A stretch of DNA of 64,000 nucleotides from Dipteris shenzhenensis (taxonomy: Eukaryota; Polypodiophyta; Polypodiopsida; Gleicheniales). Made by a program: the position numbers and the translations under genes. Shown one piece after another: positions 12,256-24,136 of the stretch (the first letter of the stretch is position 1; every line of letters starts with the position of its first letter). The stretch lies in assembly GCA_047967505.1 (NCBI GenBank), contig CM106541.1; one strand, 5' to 3'. A model generated the notes under the pieces. The model was not told the origin of the DNA and did no database searches. It worked only from the letters and a program-made list of their open reading frames with translations.

Positions 12256-13601
12256 TCTCCATTCTCTATGTATGAATGGCACTAGTGCCATTCTTCAAAT
12301 ATGCATATGATGTTGTGGAGAATGGCACCAGTGCCATTCTCTAAACTTCAACTCATATAGAATTCAAATTATTTCATGTATGTCAAATTATCACAGATGA
12401 TGGTTAGAGAGTGGCACTGGTGCCATATGATTATATTCACAGTGGCACCTATGCCATTAATCACAAGGATTGAGGAGAATGTCACAAGTCCCATTCACCA
12501 TTCTCCAGTCTCCATGTGATGAATGGTATTGCATTGAGGAGAATGGCACACATGGTTTGAGGAGAATGACACACATGGATTGAGGAGAATGACACCAGTG
12601 CCATTCTCGATTCTGCATGTGATGATTGGCATTGGATTGAGGAGAATGACACCAGTGCCATTCTCCATTCTCCATGAGTTGAATGCCATTGGATTAAGGA
12701 AAATGACACACATGGATTGAGGAGAATGGCACCAGTGCCATTCTCCATTCTCTATGTATGAATGGCACTAGTGCCATTCTTCAAATATGCATATGATGTT
12801 GTGGAGAATGGCACCAGTGCCATTCTCCAAACTTCAACTCATATAGAATTCAAATTATTTCATGTATGTCAAATTATCACAGATGATGGTTAGAGAGTGG
12901 CACTGGTGCCATATGATTATATTCACAGTGGCACCTATGCCATTAATCACAAGGATTGAGGAGAATGTCACAAGTCCCATTCACCATTCTCCAGTCTCCA
13001 TGTGATGAATGGTATTGCATTGAGGAGAATGGCACACATGGTTTGAGGAGAATGACACACATGGATTGAGGAGAATGACACCAGTGCCATTCTCGATTCT
13101 GCATGTGATGATTGGCATTGGATTGAGGAGAATGACACCAGTGCCATTCTCCATTCTCCATGAGATGAATGCCATTGGATTAAGGAAAATGACACACATG
13201 GATTGAGGAGAATGGCACCATTGCCATTCTCCATTCTCTATGTATGAATGGCACTAGTGCCATTCTTCAAATATGCATATGATGTTGTGGAGAATGGCAC
13301 CAGTGCCATTCTCCAAACTTCAACTCATATAGAATTCAAATTATTTCATGTATGTCAAATTATCACAGATGATGGTTAGAGAGTGGCACTGGTGCCATAT
13401 GATTATATTCATAGTGGCACCTATGCCATTAATCACAAGGATTGAGGAGAATGTCACAAGTCCCATTCACCATTCTCCAGTCTCCATGTGATGAATGGTA
13501 TTGCATTGAGGAGAATGGCACACATGGTTTGAGGAGAATGACACACATGGATTGAGGAGAATGACACCAGTGCCATTCTCGATTCTGCATGTGATGATTG
13601 G
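12256..13601. repeat. 486-bp tandem repeat, about 2.8 copies
   Basis: The phrase TCTATGTATGAATGGCACTA recurs near 12270, 12756 and 13242, exactly 486 bp apart, and the sequence between is nearly identical. The third copy stops at about 13601 (GATGATTGGC) and joins other repeat sequence. Each unit contains several GGCAC inverted repeats, so this is a higher-order amplification of that family. The few differences between copies point to a recent expansion. Confidence 0.93.
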
Positions 13602-13620
13602 CTCAAAATATTCATATCAT

Positions 13621-13684
<64 letters not shown>

Positions 13685-14620
13685 GGTCAAAACCTTATCC
13701 ATATAGTGATAACCTATGAAGAGTTTTATGGCCAAATCTTTTGGTTATGGTGGAAATCAATTGCATGAGGCTAGAGGATTAAGCCATGGTGGCAAATGGT
13801 CAAAAATATAATGCCATATGGTCCAAATATTATGGCTCTAAGGTCTAAAAAGGTTTTAAAATCTTAGGACATAATGTCTAAACATCATGCTAGATGGTCA
13901 AAACTTTAGCCATATATTGATTAATCTCATGGATTACACACAATGGTTCAGGTCCCATTCCCTAGATGTCAATGTTATCGCAGATGATGGTTAGAGAATG
14001 GCACCAGTGCCATTGTCCACCACACCATATGAGTAAAATATTGATATTGGCACCTATGCCATCAATCACAAGGATTGAGGAGTGTGGCACCAGTGCCATT
14101 CTCCATTCTCTATGTATGAATGGCACTAGCGCCATTATTCAAATATTCATATGATGTGGAGAATGGCACCAGTGCCATTCTCCAAAGTTCAACTCATATA
14201 GAATTCAAATTATTCCATGCATGTCAAATTGTCACAGATGATGGTTAGAGAATGGCACTGGTACCATTGTCCATCTCTCTCTCTCTCTCTCTTGGTCAAA
14301 ACCTTATCCATATGGTGATAACCTACGAAGAGTTTTATGGCCAAATCTTTTACATATGGTGGAAATCATTTGCATGAGGTCAAAGGATTGAGCCATGGTG
14401 GCAAATGGTCGAAACTATAATGGCATATGGTCAAATTGTTATGGCCCTAAGGTCTAAAAAGGTCTAAAAATCTTAGGTCATAAGGTCTAAAAATCAAGCT
14501 AGATGGTCAATTGAGGAGAAATTCTCCATGTGATGAATGGCATTGGTGCCATTCTTCAAATATTCATATGATGTTGTGGAGAATGGCACCAGTGCCATTC
14601 TCCAAACTTCAACTTGCCTT
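13602..14620. repeat. GGCAC inverted-repeat cluster, end portion
   Basis: It contains a long (CT)n tract at 13624-13680, the CAATTGGTCAAAACC linker, further GGCAC inverted repeats, a second short CT tract at 14274-14291 with the same linker, and a final palindrome at about 14580-14602. No coding sequence is supported. Confidence 0.88.
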
Positions 14621-15600
14621 GTGAAAAAAATTCAAAATTAGGCGAGAAATTTGAATTTAGAATTCAAAACTTTCTCAAATTTAAAAATTTAAGTTCAAAA
14701 AATTATAATGTTAAAATGGAACATTTCAATTTTGAATTTGAATTTGAATTTACATTTGCAATACGATTTCAATTTGAAGTTGAGAGAGCTCTCTCTATCT
14801 CTCTCTCTCTCTCGCCCTCTCTCGCTCTCTCTAGGTGAGAGAGAGCGTGAGCGACGTGAGAGTTGCACGAGAGAGAGAGAGAGAGAGTAGTTGCAACAAA
14901 GAGTAGCTTTAGGAGAGAAGGGAGCGTAGGAGGGAGAGGAGAGCATCGTAGGAGAGGAGAGCGTAGGAGGAGGAATTTGATGAATCCAAGTCGTAGGATG
15001 AGAGTCAAGAAAGCAAAATCCCAAGATGCCAAACCTACGTATCGATTCACCTCTTGCCAGATGGATCATTATCGCCTTCCTTCAGTTTCTAAACTTCTTG
15101 TGGATTGCACAGACGAAACCAGCAGCTTCTCAAATCTCGTGAAGATTTGACATGACAAGCAACACATATCGAAGCACATATCGATTCCGGACTGTGGATG
15201 CAGATTTCGAGAGGAGGATGACGATGATGAATTTCGGGAGCAGGCTGGACAGAGGTGCAAGAGGCAACGGAGGTAGCCTGGGGATTACGGAGCCCGAGGG
15301 TAGAGATGTGATGCAACTTCAATGCTCTCGAAATTCAGGATGTTGAATTTTGAGAGCAGAATGATGATGCCGTGAGCTTGGATGATGAATTCGAGAGCCA
15401 ATTTTAATTCATTGAAGGGGAGTGTGGATGACGAAATTGAGATGTTGCTAGAAGTTGCGAGGGGAGGCCGCGGGCTACGTCGTATTAGAAACAAAGGTTG
15501 TCGTCGTATTAGAAACAGAGGCCGTGCAGATTTTGACCTTGGAGGGAGAGGAGGAGGTAAGGTCTTTTGATTTTTTTAGGGTTCTTTTTTTTTATCATTG
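14621..15600. other. Unrecognised segment with GA/CT-rich inverted block
   Basis: AT-rich DNA passes into a CT-rich then GA-rich block (about 14785-14890), which can fold back on itself. A plus-strand open frame from 14863 to 15150 is arginine- and serine-rich, and another from 15382 to 15570 has a duplicated 22-bp CGTCGTATTAGAAAC unit. I recognise no domain in any frame. Repeated GATGATGAATTCGAGAG-like words suggest a repeat rather than a gene. Confidence 0.45.
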
Positions 15601-16608
15601 CTTTTTTTTTTGGCTTTCGTTTTGTTTTCATAAAACATTGCCTAAACTAACAGTGGGCCTAGGCTTGGGATTTGAGCAATCATAGTGGCCACTAAAGGAA
15701 AATTCAAAATATTATTCTTCAAGCTATGTTGAAGAGTAATACTTGGACCCTCATCTTGAAAAATCTTTGACTTTGCCTCTTAAGAGGTGGATTACGGTAA
15801 TCATCCAAATTGATTACCACTTCTCTACGCTTTCTCATCTAGTCATCGAGAACATTTGGACACCTCCTAGAAACTACTCCTCTCTTGGTAATACTCTTCT
15901 AGTTGTCTTTCTAGGAATTTTTCCAGCTTGTTGTTGCTCGTCTAAATGTTGATCCTCCTAGGTATTGGATCTCTACCTCCACCAACTTAATGGAACGGAC
16001 TACTTAGAGCTCTCCAAGGCATAAACTATCCTTTTAATTGTGGAAAAGTACCTATGGATAGATGCCAAGTACAAAATATTCAAGCTTCCTTGCCTTAATT
16101 GCATGTAGCCTAGAACAAAATTTTGCTATGATGGCTATGTGCACCTTAATAGGCCACTGAACCCACTATACTCTTGTTCAACTTCACCCACTGGTGGTAT
16201 TCACCATCTTGGCCTGATAAGATTCATGCACTCCATGAGTAGCTAATTCAGCATTCAATGAGTTCCTCAATTGAGAATGCTTCTTACACACCCCTTGTAC
16301 TTAAAATCCCCTCATGCACAAAGCATAGGTGCTAGTGAGTGGAGTGGATAGGAGGATCCCCTCTAATGGAATTTGTTCTCTTGTGGTTGGTACAACCTTG
16401 CTATCTATAAAACCTAAGTGGGAGAGCCTCTAATGGACTTCCTTCTCTTGTGCTTGGTACAACCTTGCTATCTCTAAAATGTAGCTGAAGTCAATCTTAG
16501 GGTATTCAAACTTAACAAAGTGTCAAGGTTCGACTCAACAAAGTATCAAGGTTTGACTGAACAAAGGATCAAGGTTTAACCATTGTAGCCATCCATTGAC
16601 TTCCCCCT
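15601..16608. other. No gene seen; short tandem duplications
   Basis: No open frame with a recognisable product. A segment of about 70 bp around GGTACAACCTTGCTATCT is duplicated in tandem (about 16350-16480), and an ACAAAGTATCAAGGTT phrase occurs three times (16515-16580). This may be the decayed upstream part of the copia relic that follows. Confidence 0.5.
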
Positions 16609-17065
16609 TGTGACCAAGGGGTTTGTATTGATGGAAGTTTTCAACTATAGTGAGACACTTGCTCCCATAGCTCAAATGAAGGCAATACCAATGATAATTG
16701 CGATGGTATCTTATTCAAAGTGGTACATCTTCTAGATGGACATGAAATGAGAATTTTTAAATGGAGATATCAAGGACATTTATATGAGAGAAGCCACCTA
16801 GATTTTGAATGTAGGGTGACCAAACGGGGAAAGTGTGCATAGTCTCAGAAACATTGTATGACTTGAAATAGGCCCCTTGAGCATCATACCAATGGATCTA
16901 TGACTCCTTTGGAAGAATCATCTTGATATAGAGTGCATAAGATGTAAACATCTATCAAGAATCATCTTGATATAGAGTGCATAAGATGTAAACATGAATC
17001 TTCATTCAAAGGGGCCCAAGAAATAAATGATGATTTTATACATTGATGATATGATCATAAAACAA
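16609..17065 (+). pseudogene. Ty1/copia reverse transcriptase relic
   Basis: Plus-strand reading with stops ignored gives VTKGFVLMEVFNYSETLAPI, then WYIF-MDMK-EFLNGDIKDIYM, then LYDLK and DDFIHIDDMI. These match in order the copia RVT_2 landmarks KGF.Q..GIDY.ETFAPV, QMDVK.AFLNG.L.E.VYM, LYGLKQ.PR.W and the catalytic Y-V-D-D. The relic has several stops, a catalytic box changed to HIDD, and an internal tandem duplication of about 43 bp (AATCATCTTGATATAGAGTG at about 16917 and 16960). No LTRs were found around it. It is an old, dead fragment. Confidence 0.85.
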
Positions 17066-17321
17066 CCCACTAAAGGGATATTAGGTTCTTGACCATGATT
17101 ACACTAGCTCACCATGTCAATGATATTGATATCCATGTCATGGTAAAACCTAACCGTTCCAAAATTCTTGATCAAAACCCTCATCCTCATTCTCACAATG
17201 TATATCTCATAGAAATTAGAGTATCCAAACTATGCAAGTAATTAATGAAATATCACATGCAATGTAAAAATCTGATTATGTAGAAGATTAAAGAGAAACT
17301 TACATTAAAGGAGAAGTGGCC

Positions 17322-17363
<42 letters not shown>

Positions 17364-17420
17364 ATATATATATATGAAATTCTTACCAACAAATAATACC
17401 TACACACAAACAAATGCAAG
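17066..17420. repeat. Gene-free spacer with (CT)n and (TA)n microsatellite
   Basis: AT-rich spacer containing a compound microsatellite, (CT)n then (TA)n, at about 17327-17375. No gene seen. Confidence 0.7.
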
Positions 17421-18880
17421 GTCATGATGATGGTGGAAATAATTCATGCTTTAGAAAAAAGTTCTATCAAAATACCAAAATTTTTAGGGACTCATTCATA
17501 GATTCTGGAGATTGGCACTAGTGCCATTCTCCAAAAACCCATGAGGGGATTGGCATCACTGCCATTTCTCTATGTGGGTTTGGGGAGAATGGCACAAGTG
17601 CCAATTTTTATAAACCCACATGGAGATCAGCACTAGTGCAATTGTACATAGGAAAGCTAGACTCATATGGAGAATGGCACCGGTGCCATTCTCCACAATC
17701 CTACATGGAGAATGGCAATGGTACCATTCTCCCCCACTTCAGGGACATCTTTGTTGATCTTATGAAATTTTGCACAATCCCACATGTCTCCCCCACTTCA
17801 GGGACATCTTTGTTGATCTTATGAAATTCTGCACAATCCCACATGGAGAATGGTACTGGATTCTCCATAGGAAAGCCGGACTCACATGGAGAATGGCACC
17901 AGTGCCATTCTCCACAATCCCACATGGAGAATGGCACTGGTTCCATTCCCCATAGGAAAGCAAAACTCACATGGAGAATGGCACCAGTGCCATTCTCCAC
18001 AATCCCACATGGAGAATGGCACTCGTTCCATTCTCCATAGGAAAGCCAGACTCACATGTAGAATGGCACTGCTGCCATTCTCCGCAATCCCACATGGAGA
18101 ATGGGACTGGTGCCAGACTCACCTGGAGAATGGCACCAGTGCCATTCTCCACAATCCCACATGGAGAATGGCAGCGGTTCCATTCTCCCCTGCCACAATG
18201 ACATCTTTATTGGTCTTATGAAATTCTTTGGTTGTAGTTTGTTCATAATTAACATCCTATAATTGTAATGAGAGGGGTTGGCTATCAGATGCGGTGACAA
18301 GGTCATGATGATGGTGGAAATCATTCACGCTTTCAAAAAAGTTTTATCAAATTACCAAAATTTTAGGGACTCATTCATGGATCTTGGAGATTGGCACCAA
18401 TGCCATTCTCTAGAACCTACTAGGGGAATGGCATCAGTGCCATTTCTCTATGTGGGTTTGGGGAGAATGGCATTGGTGCCATTCTCCATAAACCCACATG
18501 GAGATCCGCACTAGTGCCAATGTACATAGGAAAGCCATACTCATATGGAGAATGGCACCAGTGCCATTCTCCACAATACCACATGGAGAATGGCAATGGT
18601 GCCATTGTCCCAAACTGCAAGGATGTCTTTGTTGGTCTTATGAAATTCTGCACAATCCCACATGGAGAATGGCATTGGTGCCATTCTCCATAGGAAAGAT
18701 AGACTCACATGGAAAATGGCACCAATGCCATCCTCCACAATCCCACATGGAGAATGGCAGTGGTGCCATTCTTCCCCACTACAAGGACATCTTTGTTGGT
18801 CTTATGAAATTCTTTCGCTGTGGCTTGTTCATAATTAATTTCTCTTAATTGCAATGAGAGGGGCAGATGCGGGGACAAGG
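17421..18880. repeat. Second GGCAC inverted-repeat cluster, ACAATCCCACATGG subtype
   Basis: The same core, GAATGGCAC-NN-GTGCCATTC, occurs about every 50-60 bp, but the linkers differ from the first clusters: CCACAATCCCACATGGAG, AGGAAAGCCAGACTCACATGG and TTGGTCTTATGAAATTCT. A longer unit beginning AAGGTCATGATGATGGTGG starts near 17422, 18300 and 18880, and again near 20491, so the cluster is a degenerate direct repeat of several hundred bp. No gene is present. Confidence 0.88.
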
Positions 18881-19029
18881 TCATGATGATGGTGGAAAGA
18901 AGTCATGCTTTAGAGAATAATTTTAGGGAAATAATTAATAGTTTCACAAAAAAATTGTATAGACTCATTCATGGATTCTGGAGATTGGCACCAATGCCAT
19001 TCTTCAATAACCCACTAGGGGGTTAGCAT

Positions 19030-19317
19030 TGTTGGTAAACTGAAAGGAAAGCAAAGAGTGGACACAAACTCAGAATACTTGCATTATAGAATGAAGAAGA
19101 GTGAGGTCCTTAAGTAGGCACCTCATACATGCTCACTGACATCACTGATGACTTCAGAGCTCCACAATCATCTCCTCAATCTGCTCCTAGATTCTCTCAA
19201 TCATCCTATGTGGCTTTCCACCACCTAACTGTGCTTATGGGCACCTAACTGTGCCTCTAGCACTCACACATAGAAACCAAGGTGTGCCTGACGCATACAC
19301 CTTGAGATATCCCAACA
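19030..19317 (-). repeat. Copia 3' LTR, 288 bp
   Basis: It begins and ends with the inverted TGTTGG...CCAACA typical of copia LTRs. The G-rich run beside it on the plus-strand right side (complement of TACCCCCCTCAA) is a good polypurine tract, which fixes the orientation as minus. No partner LTR is in the window. Confidence 0.82.
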
Positions 19318-19761
19318 TACCCCCCCTCAAGGGAATGCCTCAGGCTATGTCAAGGATACATCTAGTCTCATAGTTTCTCATGCCATCTCATGGTGGTCAA
19401 GGATAAATCTATGGCTAGGTTCTCATGCTAGCAAGGGTTCCCATGGGTGTAAGGTAAACAAAAGGGATACTAAAAGACCTTCCAATGGTTATCTCCCCTG
19501 ATGTACATGCACACAATGTCTGCAGGAGGTACCATGGAGCAAAAACACATACACATGGCCTACATCATATGGTGACCAGAGGTGTTTACAAAACACAAAA
19601 AACACAATAGTTTATTTCATTCATTTTGGAGGACTATCTAGGCTGAGTACCTTGACATAAAAAGAGAGATCTGGAGCATACATAGAGATGATTTAAAATG
19701 CATAATCTTCAAAGGATGCCTCATCTTGTGGAGGCTCATCAACTGAAAGTAGATTTGCATT

Positions 19762-20300
19762 TTATGTCTTTGCTTTGGCTCTGCAAAATTTCTCATGATG
19801 GTTGTTCTTGCCACAGTGTTTGCATGGATTAATTTTGAAGCAGTCTTTTGAAAGGTGATTTGTCTTTCCACAGTGATTACAAGGGGTAAACTTGCCCTTC
19901 TGGACTTTTACAGCATAAATAGTGTCATTGCCTTTCCTGAGCTCCATATGCCTTTCTTCTTCTTGGAGAGCAGAGATAATACCTTCAAGATTAGGATTAG
20001 GAAGATTTTTCAAAGTGGTAACTATATGATCATAATCTTCAGGCATACTCTTAAGTAACACTGCCATAGCATCATCTGGAGTAATAGGAGAGTTGATAGA
20101 AGCTAATTGAGTCATAAGACTCCGCATGTAGTTGACATGAGCTGCCAAAGTAGTGCCACTAACCATCTTCAATTCAAAGAAAGAGATTTTAAGTGATAAT
20201 TTAGAGATGTGAGAGCTAGCACCAAAAATCATGTCAAGCTTCTGCCAAGCTTCTGAAGGAGACTCTAAGTCAGAGATGTGGTGAATATAATCATCTCCTA
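19762..20300 (-). pseudogene. gag: Copia Gag (UBN2) with two zinc knuckles, 5'-truncated
   Basis: The frame reads GDDYIHHISDLESPSEAW, LTQLASINSPI, DAMAVLLKSMPEDYD and a coiled ALQEEERHME, the usual order of a copia gag (UBN2/Retrotran_gag_2). Two adjacent CX2CX4HX4C knuckles follow, CNHCGKTNHLSKDC and CKHCGKNNHHEKFC, which bind nucleic acid in such proteins. The start lies in inverted-repeat sequence (MENGTGAV...), so the true N-terminus is missing. A stop follows the second knuckle instead of protease. Double knuckles are less common than single ones. The reading frame itself is undamaged over about 175 residues. Confidence 0.85.
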
Positions 20301-20578
20301 AAGCCAGACTCACATGGAAAACGGCACCGGTGCCATTCTCCACAATCCCACATTGAGAATGGCACTACAGCCATTCTTCCCCACTACAAGGACATCTTTG
20401 TTGGTCTTATGAAATTCTTTGGTTGTGGCTTGTTCATAATTTATTTACCTATAATCGTAATGACATGGGATGGCTATCAAATGCGGGGACAAGGTCATGA
20501 TGATGGTGGGGAATAAAGTGGTTGGAATTGGTGTAGTGTGTGCAATAGATCCGGAGGGTCGAGGCCTACTGTAGAGGT
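20301..20578. repeat. Inverted-repeat cluster remnant
   Basis: It holds two GGCAC-type inverted repeats and the TTGGTCTTATGAAATTCT and AAGGTCATGATGATGG linkers of the 17.4-18.9 kb cluster. It is the part of that cluster lying right of the truncated copia element. Confidence 0.8.
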
Positions 20579-22505
20579 GTGAAGATTGGGGCAGAAAATG
20601 TATCGGTGATAATGGAGAAGTCTATCAATAGTAACATGCTCTTGCCATTTCCCACTATGGATGCAGTGCTTATTGGTGAGGCACTTTGGAGTGTTGTCAA
20701 GTGGTCTAAGGGCTCTCTAAAACATGTTGGTGATTCTTTAGATGATCCTATGACTCAAGAAGGCAGACCAAGTGAGCCTGAGCCACCTTATGTTGAGGCA
20801 ATGCAAGTTTCTTCATTGAAAATGAAAATTTCATTTGTGAATCTTGGAAAGAAAAAGATTGTCTTGTGGGATGAGAGCAAAACAAAGACCATGGGGGAAG
20901 GTGTGATCTTGTATGTTTTCCCAGGTGACTCTATAAACTTTGACCTATTGGGTAACGATTGCATTGGTGTGGGTATTGAAAAGAAAGAACAAATTACAAG
21001 AAGTGGGTCTTCTATGCAAGATGCTAGCTCTCTCAACCTAGTTAAGTGTCCCATCAAGCAGATTACCTTACTTGATGGAAGCCCATTGCAACAATATGTG
21101 CCCATGGACCACGTTGCTGGCATGGATGAGGTGGTCAATGATCGAATGTTGAAAAGGGGTGATCCATCTTCAAAGAAAAGAAGGTACACTTTCATTAATA
21201 GGGTGCCTAAACAAAGAGACCCGAAGTCTGTCATGGATGCCATGACAACTTCCATTGCAAGGGCTACATACACATGTACGAATTTGTTGCTGTCAAATAC
21301 AAGAGAAAACCCACCCTCTTCAGAGGGAAGTGTTGTTGTTGAGCCACCATACCAAAAGTTGCCAGAGAACTTGCTACTCCAACTAGATAATTGTGGGTCT
21401 GAGAACAAAAATTGTTTGCATACCTTTCTCTTATTGTAGCAAGGGGCATTTTCAAGACAGTTCAATTGGTCTTCTTGATGGCAAGACACACCCATGAGGA
21501 CATTGATGCAATGTTCAGTAGGCTCTATGAGAGCATCCAAGTGGGGACAAACATTCACTTTCCCTCATTTGATAGATACATTCAAAAAATGTACATCATC
21601 TTCACCAGCACCATTTCTTCTTACATGGGTTCCTAACTTCAAGGATTATGTGGATTGCTACCTATGTGATGGGAAAGAAATGCTAGTTGGTCATGCAAAG
21701 CCATTACAATTTCGATTTTACATGCAAGGTGACAGACCTATGATGTAGTACAAGTGCATCCAAAATCACCGAATCGGATGCCCACCACTGAAGGGGGAAT
21801 TGAGCTATGGAAGAAAGATAGTGAGGGTCGACCATTGTTGCCAACAAGTTGTCCAGATATACTGCCAATGGCTGCATTTGTGAGAGATCACTTGCAATTA
21901 ATATCAAGCATAAAGGATTACAGTAAGTTTTGGGAGAGATTTGCAAGTGGAAATAATGCATCGTATGAGTCCTACATTAGGCCAGTGATAGACTACTGGA
22001 AAACCATAATTGTTGAGCTCGAACAGGAAAACATCTCAGAGATAGGAGTGTACAGAGACTTTTGGCCAAGAACACAATCGCCTCATGAGGAGGATGATAT
22101 AGATGCTTGCATTAATGAGTTCCAAGGCTATGAGGAATGGAATGATCACTATTGCAGGCCGCTACAAGGTAAACCAAGGGAAGAGTTTAGACCAATGGTG
22201 GATGTTAAGCAAGGCGACTTCGTCTTGGTGAGGCCATCAGACCCTATATACCCCATATGACTTGGGGTTGCTGTATCAAGTGCCAAGATGTCCTAACTTT
22301 AAGAAATTATTAATTCAGTATTGGACACCATCAATTAAGAGAAAGGGGCTCAGTGATGCAGATGCCTATGTTGACTACTAGAACAAGTATTGGGCATAGA
22401 ATAGGTTGGATCCACAGGTATGGGAGTGTATTGATGCATTGGTCTAGTCATGGACATTAAAATCCATAAATAGACCCAAGAAGATTAAGATTCCATGGAG
22501 TGTAT
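20579..22505 (+). pseudogene. DUF7869-type protein, frameshifted
   Basis: The first frame (20579-21439, 286 residues) ends with LLLQLDNCGSENKN. A shifted frame continues FAYLSLIVARGIFKTVQLVF and ARHTHEDIDAMFSRLYESI. This is the DUF7869 signature: Q-x-D-N...E-N-K-N, then G-H-T-H-E-D-I-D. Domains of this type occur in multicopy plant, alga and oomycete proteins that look transposon-linked, and the D-N / H-E-D pattern resembles an RNase H-like core, though that is inference. Further frames carry VPNFKDYVDCYL (about 21625-21745) and FWERFASGNNASYESYI (21754-22260). A decayed tail (KKLLIQYWTPSIKRKGLSDA) runs to about 22500. At least three frameshifts or stops make it non-functional. Confidence 0.72.
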
Positions 22506-23910
22506 GTATCAAAGCATAGGAGAGTTTGCTTGGTATCAGAGCATAGAAAATGGTGATGATTTTCTCACTCTTGATCTCCCAAACTTCCGTTGTAATATGT
22601 GTTCTCATGTGATGTTTTTCAATTGTTGTTATCTTATCAAGGGATATTTGCATATTATTAATATGACAATTTTTAGAAGTTGTCTTTCACTACCATTTGC
22701 ATTCCTCTTCTTGCCTCAAACTCTGCGTTGTACATGTGGCAACCCTCCCTTAGATTCATATATTTAAATATTTTTCCCTTTTGTAAAAAAAATTTGGACC
22801 ATGAAAAAGATAGTTAGTATTATTCCATTCAAAGAGACGATCATGCAACCACTCATGATGAATCTAAAGCTAGATGATGTGATAGTGAACAGGGAGTTGC
22901 CATGGACTTGCAGACAAGACTGGAGTTGCATCATCCTCTCTTTGAATTTTGTGTACTAATAGTGCTCATGCATCCCCATGTGAAATACAATATTAGTCCT
23001 TTATCAATATACAGAATTCAAAGATCATGCATCCACTCATGATGAATCTAAACGTGGATGATGTAATAATGAACAGGTGGTTGCCATGCACTCAACAAGA
23101 TTAGAGTTTGTAAGAGTGCTCATGCATCCCCATCTGAAATATGATTGTAAGGCCCTTTGTGTGGCCTCAAATCTTTCATTCCACATTCTATTTTCTATAC
23201 ATAGCTCAACAGTAATGATTTCACAAGATTCTTCAACCTTTAGAATCATGAATAGAGAAGAGATAAGACATGGCTTATTGTAACGATTGCATGCATGCAT
23301 TTATTTACTGTAGTGACATGCATGCAATTATTAATAGAGATCAAATTATGCATGTACTTATTGGAGACCTGCTACAGCCCTCACTAATGGCTGCCTCACA
23401 TCGACTCTCCCTCCCCACTCCACCTCTCATGTGAAACTCTCCTTGCTAGCATCATGAATGTCACAGAAGACTCAATCCATCCTTCCCTCAACACCATCGC
23501 TCCACTCTTTGTTGCTACCACCTCACCACTCCTCTCCTCCACTCCTTGCCCCTCTCCTCTACTCCCCTCCTCATTAAGGGCTACATCTCCATTCCTCCCT
23601 TTCCTGTTTACTCCTTCGGGCCACCTCCACCCTCTTGTTGTGCTTCAAGACTGCCTCTTGCCTCCTCGCTCCTTGCTTCCTCACCTCCTCACCTCCTTGC
23701 TTCTTTGCCTTCTCACCTCCTTGCATCCTACTTGTTGCTATCGATTCCAAGACCATCCCTCCTCTCATTGGCCAGCTCCTCTACTCCTCGTGTCATCCTT
23801 CCCCTCATTGGTAGGCTCCTTCAATAGTGCACTCTCCCTCATTGACTAGTTTGAAGGCCATGTACATCTGCAAGATTCCAATCTTCCCTCATTTTGGTGT
23901 CTCCAATGAA
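22506..23910. other. No gene seen; 185-bp duplication and CT-rich block
   Basis: A segment containing CACTCATGATGAATCTAAA is duplicated (about 22843-23000 and 23028-23130). A TGGTATCAGAGC match to the tRNA-Met primer site lies at about 22531, but no LTR end precedes it. From 23450 to 23850 the plus strand is CT-rich, and its long frames are low-complexity P/L/S. Nothing recognisable as a gene. Confidence 0.55.
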
Positions 23911-23920
23911 AAGCTTGGGG

Positions 23921-24006
23921 GTCTTATTTTTGGAGGGGAGAAACATGAAAATGGCAGCACGTTAATGCGCTGCCATTTTCATGCTTCTGCCACCCAAAAA
24001 TAAGAC
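23921..24006. repeat. Hairpin A
   Basis: The outer arms GTCTTATTTTTGG and CCAAAAATAAGAC enclose inner arms CATGAAAATGGCAGC and GCTGCCATTTTCATG. The tip is GC-rich (CACGTTAATGC). No coding capacity. It adjoins hairpin B. Confidence 0.9.
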
Positions 24007-24014
24007 CTGCAAAG

Positions 24015-24136
24015 CCCTTGCTTCCGCTTGAATGAGCCTCTTGATTTTGGGGTTGTAATGGTTGAAAATGGCAACGCATCCATTTTCAACCATTACACCC
24101 CTAAAATCAAGAGGCTCATTTAAGCTTAAGCAAGGG
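24015..24136. repeat. Hairpin B
   Basis: Arms of about 41 bp (24031-24071 and 24080-24120), starting AATGAGCCTCTTGATTTT, pair almost perfectly around a short CAACGCAT tip. CCCTTGCTT and AAGCAAGGG extend the pairing outside. Confidence 0.9.

Larger units (their letters stand above)
19030..20300 (-). mobile_element. Truncated Ty1/copia element (gag plus 3' LTR)
   Basis: Minus-strand order is gag (20300-19762), a short remnant, a purine tract read as TTGAGGGGGGTA just right of 19317, and a 288-bp LTR at 19030-19317 that starts TGTTGGGATATC and ends TTACCAACA. The 5' LTR, protease, integrase and reverse transcriptase are missing. Its right edge joins the inverted-repeat cluster abruptly at about 20300 with no matching duplication, so the 5' side was lost. 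Confidence 0.82.

Noticed and set aside
11441-13234. Repeated minus-strand frames reading MENGEWHWCHSPQS
   Set aside because: Product of the GGCAC inverted repeat, which reads alike on both strands. No domain and no codon bias.
22531-22542. TGGTATCAGAGC match to the tRNA-Met primer site on the plus strand
   Set aside because: No LTR with a CA end precedes it and no second LTR or gag follows. It may be chance or an old relic.
23454-23849. 131-codon plus-strand frame
   Set aside because: Low-complexity P/L/S from a CT-rich tract. No domain.
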